DNA from: Cyanobacteria bacterium Co-bin13
GTDB lineage: Bacteria; Cyanobacteriota; Cyanobacteriia; Phormidesmidales; Phormidesmidaceae
NCBI GenBank assembly: GCA_014534385.1
Contig: JACVRP010000071.1
Span: 1 to 11,444, forward strand
Reading direction: 5' to 3'
Length of the DNA: 11,444 nt
Each line of letters starts with the position of its first letter. Position 1 is the first letter of the stretch. Positions 1-5,447 of the stretch are shown piece by piece. Both the position numbers and the translations under genes were made by a program. Below the pieces are notes generated by a model that was given only the letters and a program-made list of their open reading frames with translations, ran no database searches and was not told where the DNA came from.

Positions 1-185
1 GCAATCGGCCGATCAAAACTTTCTATAGTCAGGGGCTTTTTAACCACAGGCTCCAGTTATTATTCATCGCTAGCTTTTTAGGATATTACGGCATTCGGCT
101 TTGGGGGCTGCTGCGGGGTGAGTTAGCAGCCTCTCTGCTTCTATCCTCATTTGGACATCTTTTGCCGTTTTTACAGCCTAGCTAA
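1..185 (+). CDS. C-terminal fragment of an unrecognised membrane protein (cut by the window edge)
   Basis: Frame 3 stays open from the left edge to a TAA at 183-185, while frames 1 and 2 both hit stops within the first 90 bases. The visible tail is about 60 residues and holds two hydrophobic stretches, LQLLFIASFLGYYGIRLWGLL and AASLLLSSFGHLLPFL, split by a short RGE segment. It therefore looks like the last one or two membrane helices of a longer protein. The stop is 35 nt before the next small membrane gene on the same strand, so the two may share a transcript. I do not recognise the family. The lack of a visible start and the short length leave real doubt that it is coding. Confidence 0.5.
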   Translation, partial: NRPIKTFYSQGLFNHRLQLLFIASFLGYYGIRLWGLLRGELAASLLLSSFGHLLPFLQPS

Positions 186-220
186 ACTGCCCTTAAACCC
201 ACTTTCAACACGCCACTCTG

Positions 221-430
221 ATGAAGAATAAAACCCTCTTTCTAACGCTGATGATAGTCGGCAGCGGGTATTTTGCGGCTTTTTCCCAGCTCAATCTCAG
301 CATCTTTATTAGAGGATCGGCTGCGCTGCTGCCGCTGCAGCTGGTAGCCCTGGGGTATGTTTTATATGTACAGTGGCGCGATCACACATTAGCAGAGCAA
401 ACGTGGCGTGCCAAAGAGCCCATGAGGTAG
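221..430 (+). CDS. small two-helix membrane protein of unknown function
   Basis: A 69-residue product with an ATG start. It has a lysine-containing N-terminus (MKNK), a hydrophobic helix at about residues 5-23 (LFLTLMIVGSGYFAAFSQL), a second at about 33-52 (SAALLPLQLVALGYVLYVQW), and a charged tail rich in Arg, Glu and Lys. By the positive-inside rule the loop and ends suggest a small integral membrane protein with two passes. No clear Shine-Dalgarno sequence precedes the ATG, which is common in cyanobacteria. It follows the upstream membrane-protein tail by 35 nt and may be cotranscribed with it. I do not recognise a family; a chance open frame of this size cannot be excluded, although the two clean helices argue for a real gene. 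Confidence 0.5.
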   Translation: MKNKTLFLTLMIVGSGYFAAFSQLNLSIFIRGSAALLPLQLVALGYVLYVQWRDHTLAEQTWRAKEPMR

Positions 431-666
431 ACGCTGCCCGTAAGTTCTAGGGTGCGGGCCTTGCTATCGCAGGCTCCTAAGGTGGGAAGCCATTATTTTT
501 TGAAGAGACAAATTGCTGTTTGTTGAGGGTTTGTTTACTTGGCTAAATGCCTAAACACGAAACTTCATGTGGTGAACTTTTTCTAACCGGGAATATTCGT
601 TTTTTATCTCCGCGTTAATCTGAACTTAGAGCAATTGAGTTAGCTCCAATCATTAGGGTTAATTCA

Positions 667-711
667 ATGAAAGCTGCCAAGCGTAATCGTTTTGGCTGGT
701 TTTCTGCTTAG
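667..711 (+). other. possible 14-residue leader peptide before the EF-G-like gene
   Basis: ATG to TAG encodes MKAAKRNRFGWFSA, and the stop is 18 nt before the AGGAG that serves the EF-G-like gene. The peptide is basic and aromatic. Only a weak purine stretch (TAGGG, 654-658) precedes its ATG. Being so close to a translation-factor gene it could be a regulatory upstream frame, but a 15-codon frame occurs often by chance and there is no direct support. Confidence 0.15.
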
Positions 712-729
712 CGTCATTCAGAAAAAACT

Positions 730-734
730 AGGAG
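730..734 (+). promoter_or_regulatory. Shine-Dalgarno site AGGAG of the EF-G-like gene
   Basis: AGGAG ends 6 nt before the ATG at 741, a good spacing. It is the clearest plus-strand ribosome binding site in the window, and it fixes the start of the EF-G-like protein. Confidence 0.8.
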
Positions 735-740
735 TGACCT

Positions 741-2780
741 ATGAGCCAAAAAGTATTGTCGGGCTCACGAAACGTGGCGATTGTGGGACCCTATTCCAGT
801 GGTAAAACTTCTCTATTGGAGAGCTTGCTATCGGTAACGGGAGCGGTCTCACGGAAAGGCAAAGTCAACGACGGCAACACCGTGGGAGACGACTCGCCGG
901 AGGCCCGCAATCGCCAAATGACTGTGGAAATTAATGCCGCCAGTACTGAGTACGGCGGCATTCGTTTTACGTTCGTTGACTGCCCTGGTTCGGTAGAGCT
1001 GCAGCAGGAAACGTTTAATGCGCTGGTGGGGGTAGATGCCGCCGTTGTGGTTTGCGAACCTGATCCCGGCAAAGTGCTAACCCTATCGCCGCTGTTTCAG
1101 TTTTTAGATACCTGGGAGATTCCCCACCTGGTCTGGCTCAACAAGATGGACCGGGCAGCCGGAAACTTCTCGGAAGTCCTGGCGGCGCTCAAGAGCGTTT
1201 CTTCTCGGCCTGTGATTCCTCACCAATATCCCATTCGGCAGAATCACGAGCTGGTTGGGTTTATTGATCTGGTGAGTGAGCAAGCCTACCACTACCATCC
1301 GGGTGCGCCCGCTGATCCGGTGCCTTTGCCAGAGTCGCTGCAGGCAGAGGAGCAGGCGGCCCGCGTAGAAATGCTAGAGACGCTAGCTGACTTTGACGAT
1401 CACCTGCTAGAGGAGCTGTTAGAGGAGATTGAGCCACCCCAGGAGGAAATCGTTCAGGATCTGAAGCTGGAGCTAGGCGCTGATCTGATTGTGCCGGTCT
1501 TCTTTGGTAATGCTCTGGAAGATTACGGGGTGCGGCCTCTGCTGGAGGCATTGGTGCGGGAAGCGCCTGAGCCTGTAGTGACCTGCCAGCGACGCGGTAT
1601 TGACTGCGAAAACGCTACGGAAACGCTGGTGCAGGTGATGAAGACCTTCTTCACGCCGCAGGGTGGCAAGCTGTCGCTGGTGCGGGTGTGGCAGGGGCTG
1701 TTGACCGACGGCGAGGCGCTTAACGGCGAACGGATGGGCGGCATTTATGAGCTGAAGGGGCAGCAGCAGATTAGCCTGTCTCGGGCTGAAGCTGGAGCCA
1801 TTGTTGCGATCGCACGTCTCGAAAAAGCCCAAACCGGTGACACCCTCTCTACCCTAGGCGCAATGCCTGCGGTAGAGCTGCCCAAGGTGGATCGCCTAGA
1901 GCCGGTGTATGCGCTTGCGATCGCGCCCGAAAAACGCAGTGATGAAGTGAAGCTCAGCGGTGCTTTGACCAAGCTGCTAGAGGAAGACCCCTCCCTGGTG
2001 TGGGAACAGCACGGCGACACCCACGAGGTCATTCTCTGGGGGCAGGGCGATGTGCATCTGAATCTGGCGATGGACCGGCTGGCCCGCAAGTACAATCTGC
2101 CCATGAGCACCCACCTGCCCAAGGTGCAGTACAAGGAGACCATTCGCCAAACCAAAGAGGAGATCCGGGGTCGCTACAAGCACCAGACGGGCGGGCACGG
2201 TCAGTTTGGCGACGTTTTCCTGACGATCAAGCCGCTGCCTCCAGGCTCAGGCTTTACCTTCAGCGACACGATTGTGGGTGGAGTGGTGCCCAAGCAGTAC
2301 ATTCCCAGCGTTGAGCATGGCGTGCGGGAGTATCTGAGCCACGGCCCCCTCGGCTTTCCTGTGGTCGATGTCGCTGTCACCCTGACTCACGGGTCTTACC
2401 ACAACGTTGACAGCTCCGATCAGGCCTTCAAGCAGGCAGCCCGAATTGCTATGCAGTCTGGGATGCCAACCTGCAGCCCGACGCTATTGGAGCCCATTGC
2501 GGCGGTGGAAATCTCAGTGCCCACTCACTTCACAGCCAATGTTCTGAAGCTGATTAGCGGGCGACGGGGTCAGATCTTGGGCTACGAGGGCAAGCCCGAT
2601 TGGCCTGGCTGGGATTTGGTCTCGGGGCACATTCCCCAGGCTGAGATGCAGACGCTAATTCTGGAGTTGCGATCGCTCACAATGGGCGTAGGCTTCTTCC
2701 GGTGGCACTACGACCACCTGCAGCCAGTTCCCGAAAAGCTAACTGAGCAAATCTTGGCAGCCACCAGCCAAAGCAGCTAG
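741..2780 (+). CDS. elongation factor G-like GTPase (divergent EF-G-2-type paralogue)
   Basis: A 679-residue protein, near the usual EF-G size and with the full five-domain order. The G domain carries G1 GPYSSGKT (16-23), a degenerate switch I around PEARNRQMTVEINAA (53-67), G3 DCPGS (80-84), G4 NKMD (134-137) and a G5-like GNAL (256-259). Domain II covers about 293-375 and domain III about 385-460. Domain IV covers about 462-580, with QTGGHGQFGD (482-491) and the tip loop GSYHNVDSSD (551-560); domain V follows. The pattern matches the EF-G-like family that includes Thermus EF-G-2 rather than the canonical translocase: canonical G1 is AHIDAGKT and canonical G3 is DTPGH. Ser84 replaces the histidine that helps activate the hydrolytic water in translational GTPases. 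The domain IV tip histidine (His554) is kept, so ribosome binding remains plausible. Its role is unknown; it is probably an accessory factor beside a normal FusA encoded elsewhere. ATG start with AGGAG upstream. Confidence 0.93.
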   Translation: MSQKVLSGSRNVAIVGPYSSGKTSLLESLLSVTGAVSRKGKVNDGNTVGDDSPEARNRQMTVEINAASTEYGGIRFTFVDCPGSVELQQETFNALVGVDAAVVVCEPDPGKVLTLSPLFQFLDTWEIPHLVWLNKMDRAAGNFSEVLAALKSVSSRPVIPHQYPIRQNHELVGFIDLVSEQAYHYHPGAPADPVPLPESLQAEEQAARVEMLETLADFDDHLLEELLEEIEPPQEEIVQDLKLELGADLIVPVFFGNALEDYGVRPLLEALVREAPEPVVTCQRRGIDCENATETLVQVMKTFFTPQGGKLSLVRVWQGLLTDGEALNGERMGGIYELKGQQQISLSRAEAGAIVAIARLEKAQTGDTLSTLGAMPAVELPKVDRLEPVYALAIAPEKRSDEVKLSGALTKLLEEDPSLVWEQHGDTHEVILWGQGDVHLNLAMDRLARKYNLPMSTHLPKVQYKETIRQTKEEIRGRYKHQTGGHGQFGDVFLTIKPLPPGSGFTFSDTIVGGVVPKQYIPSVEHGVREYLSHGPLGFPVVDVAVTLTHGSYHNVDSSDQAFKQAARIAMQSGMPTCSPTLLEPIAAVEISVPTHFTANVLKLISGRRGQILGYEGKPDWPGWDLVSGHIPQAEMQTLILELRSLTMGVGFFRWHYDHLQPVPEKLTEQILAATSQSS

Positions 2781-2868
2781 CTTCAAAATATAGCGTTTCT
2801 TAGTTTATTGAGGTACAAAATGCTCGTTGTAAGGTCCCCTTAACTCTTTGAGGGACAGCTTTCCCGGT

Positions 2869-2902
2869 AATCCCCCCTTATTAAGGGGGGCAGGGGGGAT
2901 CC
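2869..2902. repeat. dispersed C6/G6 palindromic repeat
   Basis: CCCCCCTTA (2872-2880) and TAAGGGGGG (2882-2890) form a perfect 9-bp inverted repeat around a single T. A second G6 run directly after it lets ATCCCCCC (2870-2877) pair instead with GGGGGGAT (2893-2900), so two hairpins compete. The type, a CCCCCCTTA...TAAGGGGGG core joined to a further GGGGGGAT block, resembles repeats scattered between genes in many cyanobacterial genomes. Copy number in this genome cannot be seen from one window. Confidence 0.7.
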
Positions 2903-2935
2903 AAACTCGTGTCTCAGAAAATTAGAAACTTCTAT

Positions 2936-2963
2936 GGGGGCTGGGTCTTCTGACCTAGCCCCC
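2936..2963 (+). terminator. stem-loop, likely 3' end of the EF-G-like transcript
   Basis: GGGGGCTGGGTC (2936-2947) pairs with GACCTAGCCCCC (2952-2963) across the loop TTCT. All 12 positions pair in plus-strand RNA, counting one G-U; in minus-strand RNA the same position is an A-C mismatch. There is no T-run after the stem, so termination is inferred from position and stem strength only. It lies about 155 nt past the EF-G-like stop. Confidence 0.45.
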
Positions 2964-3047
2964 TCCCGTTGTTGGGTCTAGACCTCAACTCCTTTGAGAA
3001 TGTGTTGGGTTTTCAGGTTCAAGACCAATCTAATAGCGTGACTCAAT

Positions 3048-3082
3048 GGGGCGGTAGCTAGCAAAACACTGGCTATCGCCCC
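3048..3082 (+). other. 14-bp stem-loop between convergent genes
   Basis: GGGGCGGTAGCTAG (3048-3061) faces CTGGCTATCGCCCC (3069-3082) across a 7-nt CAAAACA loop. Two positions are G-U pairs in plus-strand RNA but A-C mismatches in minus-strand RNA, so the structure is more stable when read from the left. It lies 28 nt past the end of the minus-strand gene and could be a barrier to antisense read-through or part of a bidirectional transcript end. It has no T-run. Confidence 0.4.
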
Positions 3083-3110
3083 GCTCTTGAAAGAACGCAC
3101 AAGAACAGGC

Positions 3111-3494
3111 TTAGTCCGGTGCCTGGCCATCTCGGCGGCCCAACTCATAAACGCCGCAGCTAACGCAGGCCAGCATGCCAACGCTAATAGCCCAGCTGCG
3201 GCCCAGACCTAGCTCAACGCCGTAGTTGAGCAGCCCACCCACCACTAAAAAGGGCAATACACTCAGCAACGAAGCTACAAAAGCATACTGAGCGTCCCGC
3301 TGCGGGTGCGGGCGATGCTCGGTTTGGGTGCTGCGCGTCACCTCTCCGGCAATGTTTAGCCACCGATAGATTTGTTCAACAACCCGGTCGCTGATGGGAG
3401 AGAAGCCCAGGTAAAGGGCCAAAGACCAAAGGGCAACGCCAGCAATGCGAGCAGTATCAATAGGGATTGGAAACGACACCAGGGTAGTCAGCAT
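3111..3494 (-). CDS. small membrane protein of unknown function
   Basis: A 127-residue product. It has a hydrophobic segment at about residues 16-31 (IAGVALWSLALYLGF), a hydrophilic middle (about 35-68, rich in Arg, Gln, Thr and His), and two further hydrophobic segments at about 72-93 (ASLLSVLPFLVVGGLLNYGVEL) and 99-117 (SWAISVGMLACVSCGVYEL). It ends in a short charged tail, RRDGQAPD. That reads as a three-helix integral membrane protein. I do not recognise the family. It lies downstream of ycf66 on the same strand, but a strong terminator stands between them, its T-run ending 25 nt before this ATG. Expression therefore needs read-through of that terminator or a promoter inside the end of ycf66. 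No Shine-Dalgarno sequence is visible before the ATG. Confidence 0.65.
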   Translation of the reverse strand: MLTTLVSFPIPIDTARIAGVALWSLALYLGFSPISDRVVEQIYRWLNIAGEVTRSTQTEHRPHPQRDAQYAFVASLLSVLPFLVVGGLLNYGVELGLGRSWAISVGMLACVSCGVYELGRRDGQAPD

Positions 3495-3519
3495 AGAGGC
3501 AGGCTAGGAAAAGGTAGGC

Positions 3520-3545
3520 AAAAAAAATCCTTCCGAAGAAGGACT
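3520..3545 (-). terminator. Rho-independent terminator after ycf66 (UUCG loop, T8)
   Basis: On the minus strand the order is TCCTTC, loop TTCG, GAAGGA, then eight T. The loop is the extra-stable C(UUCG)G tetraloop. It begins about 20 nt after the ycf66 stop codon, the textbook position. The T-run ends 25 nt before the start of the next gene on the same strand, so it may also act as an attenuator for that gene. Confidence 0.85.
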
Positions 3546-3565
3546 AAAACAGGTCGTTAAACCCC

Positions 3566-4354
3566 TTATCTTGTTGAGTCCCCTGGGTTTAGGCGATAGC
3601 GCTCGTTGATGTCCCCCCGAGGGCGCGAAGGGCGGCGACGGCGGAGGCGAACATCAGAGCGAGAACCGCTGCTGTAGTAATCATCGCCGGAGTAGGGGTC
3701 GTTGGACGGAGGATTTTGCTCTGTCAGTGGATCTTCGCCTGCAGGCTGATCTCGGTAAGAGGAATCTCGGTAGGACGAATCTTGGTAAGGCTGCTCGGAA
3801 TAAGGCTGTTCACGGTAGGGCGGGGTTTGGTAGTTTCCCCTGTCATATCCCCCCTTGTCTGAGGTTCCCTTGTCGTAATAGGTATCCTGGTCGTAGGCAC
3901 GAGATCTGGTCTGATCTTCGTAGCCGTTGAGCATGGGCCGGGAGTAGCGGCGATCGGGTGGAATGTCGCGCCGATCTAACTCAGCTCGTACGCTGGTTTG
4001 AGCCCCTGCTCCATAGCTAGGCCGAGAGCGGCTAGGCCGGTAGCCATCTCTGCCCGTAGGCTCATCAGGAACTGCCTGCTGCCCATACCGATTGGTAACC
4101 GGTGTCCTAAAGCGGATATTTTGAATCATCAGGCTAGTCAGCGCACCAACCATGATCAGCTGCTGAAACGACGGCAGCAGCTCCATCGTGAGATGTGCTA
4201 GCAGAAATATCCCAGACAGAAGAAACAGAACCGCGTAGACCTTGTCGTAGTCACGCTCATAGCCTGGCTTCAGCTTATCTAGAAAGAACAGGGCAACTGC
4301 CCCGAGAATCATAAATATGCCAAGGAGCAGGGGAACAGGGGTGCCGAAATTCAC
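3566..4354 (-). CDS. ycf66: Ycf66-family membrane protein
   Basis: A 262-residue product of the Ycf66 family, found in cyanobacteria and some plastids, whose function is not established. The N-terminal third carries three hydrophobic helices: about residues 8-26 (PLLLGIFMILGAVALFFLD), 40-60 (AVLFLLSGIFLLAHLTMELL) and 64-80 (QQLIMVGALTSLMIQNI). The order helix, charged KPGYERDYD loop, helix, helix, then IRFRTP is typical of the family. Residues after about 85 form a hydrophilic, probably disordered tail rich in Arg, Asp, Tyr, Pro and Ser, with tyrosine every fifth residue from 170 to 200. The extreme C-terminus is basic (RLRRRRPSRPRGD). The start is GTG, supported by GAGAGGAA at 4361-4368 and by the conserved hydrophobic start. 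It lies downstream of psbX but has its own probable promoter. Confidence 0.85.
   Translation of the reverse strand: MNFGTPVPLLLGIFMILGAVALFFLDKLKPGYERDYDKVYAVLFLLSGIFLLAHLTMELLPSFQQLIMVGALTSLMIQNIRFRTPVTNRYGQQAVPDEPTGRDGYRPSRSRPSYGAGAQTSVRAELDRRDIPPDRRYSRPMLNGYEDQTRSRAYDQDTYYDKGTSDKGGYDRGNYQTPPYREQPYSEQPYQDSSYRDSSYRDQPAGEDPLTEQNPPSNDPYSGDDYYSSGSRSDVRLRRRRPSRPRGDINERYRLNPGDSTR
3743..3847 (-). repeat. 15-bp-period coding repeat in ycf66 (tyrosine pentads)
   Basis: Codons 170-204 of ycf66 place Tyr at 170, 175, 180, 185, 190, 195 and 200 with no break in period. The units read approximately YREQP, YSEQP, YQDSS, YRDSS and YRDQP. The DNA shows matching 15-bp periodicity (recurring TCGGTA/TTGGTA on the plus strand), so the tract probably grew by slippage and may vary in length between strains. 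Confidence 0.8.
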
Positions 4355-4360
4355 AGTAGA

Positions 4361-4368
4361 TTCCTCTC
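4361..4368 (-). promoter_or_regulatory. Shine-Dalgarno site deciding the GTG start of ycf66
   Basis: Read on the minus strand, GAGAGGAA ends 6 nt before the GTG at 4354-4352. This strong site supports GTG as the true start. Confidence 0.7.
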
Positions 4369-4497
4369 AAGATGGCGACTCGACCGAAGAGCCGCAAGTT
4401 GCTAGAGCCGTTGCAGCAACAGGTGTAGAACGCCTGTTCTGGACCTACCGAGTCACTAGGACTGGTTTTTGAAGACCGAGGCATGTGTCCAAACTGC

Positions 4498-4517
4498 GGC
4501 GACCTAGCTAGATCGCC
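4498..4517. promoter_or_regulatory. 20-bp near-palindrome at the predicted ycf66 start point
   Basis: GGCGACCTAGCTAGATCGCC reads the same on both strands except for one symmetric mismatched pair. It abuts the expected transcription start of the promoter candidate at 4524-4552, a typical place for a repressor site. No binding protein can be named. Confidence 0.25.
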
Positions 4518-4523
4518 AAGCCT

Positions 4524-4552
4524 ATTCTAGCGAGCCTGGGCAGATTTGTCCC
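4524..4552 (-). promoter_or_regulatory. candidate promoter of ycf66
   Basis: On the minus strand GGGACA (-35, 4547-4552) and TAGAAT (-10, 4524-4529) are 17 nt apart, matching four and five of six consensus bases. It follows the psbX terminator, which would otherwise separate ycf66 from a promoter. Confidence 0.35.
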
Positions 4553-4695
4553 CACGAAATCAGGCCTTGAGCACTACTGAAGCCGCCCTTTCAGGCCCTC
4601 AGTAACAGCTTCCTCAGGGGGTAGATAAACTCAAATCGGACGTTAGAGGAAATCGAACTTTGCTTTAGAAAGACAAATTCTAGGAAGAAACTAGC

Positions 4696-4719
4696 AAGGG
4701 TACACCGAAGTGTACCCTT
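4696..4719 (-). terminator. stem-loop terminator after psbX (UUCG loop)
   Basis: AAGGGTACAC (4696-4705) and GTGTACCCTT (4710-4719) form a perfect 10-bp stem. Read on the minus strand the loop is TTCG closed by C-G, the same stable tetraloop as in the terminator after ycf66. The stem starts 37 nt after the psbX stop. The T-tract is weak and displaced (GCTAGTTTCTT), so termination may be partial. Confidence 0.65.
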
Positions 4720-4756
4720 AACAAGATTTGAATCTGTTTAGCTAGCTATAATCGGC

Positions 4757-4876
4757 CTAGCCGCGCTGGATCTTATCCCGCTGGCTAAGGAAGAGCAGGG
4801 CAATAGTAGCAGGAATAACAATGATGAGCGCGCCTGCAACCAAACTGATGAGAAAATTGGATAAAGAAGGTGTCAT
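4757..4876 (-). CDS. psbX: photosystem II reaction centre protein PsbX
   Basis: A 39-residue protein, the standard length for PsbX. It starts MTPSLSNFLISLVAGALIIV, continues with one hydrophobic helix to about residue 32 and ends in SQRDKIQRG, a tail characteristic of cyanobacterial PsbX. PsbX is a single-pass thylakoid subunit at the edge of the photosystem II core, near cytochrome b559 and the plastoquinone exchange region; its loss mildly affects QB-site function. ATG start and TAG stop; the short leader has no strong Shine-Dalgarno sequence. It is divergent from yggT and followed by its own stem-loop terminator, so it is probably monocistronic with limited read-through towards ycf66. Confidence 0.96.
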   Translation of the reverse strand: MTPSLSNFLISLVAGALIIVIPATIALLFLSQRDKIQRG

Positions 4877-4918
4877 AACTCTGGTGTTCCCACTAAAGCT
4901 AGCAAAGGTCTGTTACTT

Positions 4919-4947
4919 ATCTTATCGGTATGCCCGCCCTTTGAAAA
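4919..4947 (-). promoter_or_regulatory. candidate promoter of psbX
   Basis: On the minus strand TTTTCA (4942-4947) and TAAGAT (4919-4924) are exactly 17 nt apart, each matching four of six consensus bases. The implied leader is about 35 nt. The same 214-nt gap must also carry the yggT promoter; GATAAT at 5039-5044 is a possible -10 for that gene but has no -35 at proper spacing. Confidence 0.35.
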
Positions 4948-5090
4948 GTTTATTAAGACTGGGATCGTGCAGGGACAAGACTTATAGAAGCCTAAAGAGT
5001 TTTGTCTTCCTAAACCAGAGGAGTTTACAAAGCTTTAAGATAATGAGAAGGACTGCTTGAAATTTTGAGTTCAGGATTGGGGTTAATCGT

Positions 5091-5375
5091 ATGACTGCGA
5101 CAGAAATAGCAGGTTGGGTCTGTGGTTTGGGCCTGGGCCTGATGACGCTGCTGTTCCTTTTCCGAATTGTGCTCACCTGGTATCCCCAAGCTGAACTGCA
5201 CAAGTTTCCCTTCAACCTGGTGTATTGGCCGACCGAACCCTTTTTAATTCCGGTGCGCCGGGTCGTGCCCCCAATCGGGGGCGTCGATATCTCGCCCATC
5301 ATCTGGGTTGGCATCGTCACCCTGCTACGGGAGCTGCTGGTGGGGCAGCAGGGGATTTTGAGGATGTTGGCATAG
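5091..5375 (+). CDS. YggT/Ycf19-family membrane protein
   Basis: A 94-residue protein with the layout of the YggT family: an N-terminal helix (about residues 5-28) ending in the signature RIVLTWYP, then a loop with WPTEPFLIPVRRVVPPIGGVD and a second helix (about 67-86, ISPIIWVGIVTLLRELLV). The WPTEPFL and PPIGG.DISPI elements are family hallmarks in cyanobacteria and plastids (Ycf19). Family members sit in the thylakoid or plasma membrane. Roles in chlorophyll-protein or cytochrome b6f biogenesis and in membrane organisation have been proposed for relatives, but the molecular function is not settled. It lies between psbX (divergent) and accC (convergent). The ATG start is preceded only by a G-rich stretch (about 5079-5082), and the length fits the family. 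Confidence 0.9.
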   Translation: MTATEIAGWVCGLGLGLMTLLFLFRIVLTWYPQAELHKFPFNLVYWPTEPFLIPVRRVVPPIGGVDISPIIWVGIVTLLRELLVGQQGILRMLA

Positions 5376-5401
5376 ATAGGTAGGGCATGCAAGGTTCAGG
5401 G

Positions 5402-5429
5402 TCATGCCTCATGCCCTAAGCCTCATGCC
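5402..5429. repeat. heptameric repeat tract (TCATGCC units)
   Basis: The heptamer TCATGCC occurs at 5402-5408, 5409-5415 and 5423-5429, with a diverged unit CTAAGCC at 5416-5422 keeping the 7-nt register. It lies between the convergent yggT and accC genes. Short tandem heptamers (STRR elements) are known in cyanobacteria; this one is short and degenerate. An upstream TAGGGCAT can also pair with ATGCCCTA inside the tract (5411-5418), giving a weak hairpin. Confidence 0.5.
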
Positions 5430-5447
5430 TTACAGCCTCTGCTCGCT

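Larger units (their letters stand above)
431..740. other. 310-nt intergenic region upstream of the EF-G-like gene
   Basis: No gene of normal length is visible here. A T-rich stretch at about 493-500 after the imperfect pair GCCTTGC/GCAGGC could end the upstream transcript, but the stem is poor. A weak promoter candidate for the EF-G-like gene is TTGAGT (635-640) with GTTAAT (658-663) at 17-nt spacing, each matching four of six consensus bases. A 14-codon open frame lies at 667-711, and a clear ribosome binding site precedes the main gene at 730-734. Confidence 0.4.
2781..3110. other. 330-nt hairpin-rich region between convergent genes
   Basis: No convincing gene is present. The stretch holds a short GTCCC/GGGAC inverted repeat (about 2834-2856), a C6/G6 dispersed palindrome and two strong stem-loops, described separately. 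The region separates the end of the EF-G-like gene from the end of the minus-strand membrane-protein gene, so transcript ends for both should lie here. Confidence 0.6.
4355..4695 (-). other. 341-nt region between psbX terminator and ycf66
   Basis: No gene is visible. It contains the ycf66 Shine-Dalgarno site, a short inverted repeat AACAGGTGT/ACGCCTGTT (4418-4426 and 4430-4438) that would lie in the ycf66 leader, a near-palindrome at 4498-4517 and a promoter candidate at 4524-4552. If that promoter is used, the ycf66 leader is about 160 nt long, long enough for structure-based control. Confidence 0.5.

Noticed and set aside
2978..3181. 67-residue minus-strand frame overlapping the end of the 127-residue membrane-protein gene
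   Set aside because: It is in another frame of the same strand, starts inside the better gene, has mixed low-complexity composition, and covers the long stem-loop at 3048-3082. It could only be real as a frameshifted extension, for which there is no evidence.
4275..4484. 69-residue minus-strand frame upstream of ycf66
   Set aside because: It overlaps the ycf66 N-terminus in another frame, has no hydrophobic or family pattern, and lies where the ycf66 leader and ribosome binding site are expected.
4821..5060. 79-residue plus-strand frame opposite psbX
   Set aside because: It is antisense to psbX and its promoter region, and psbX is identified with near certainty by sequence and length.
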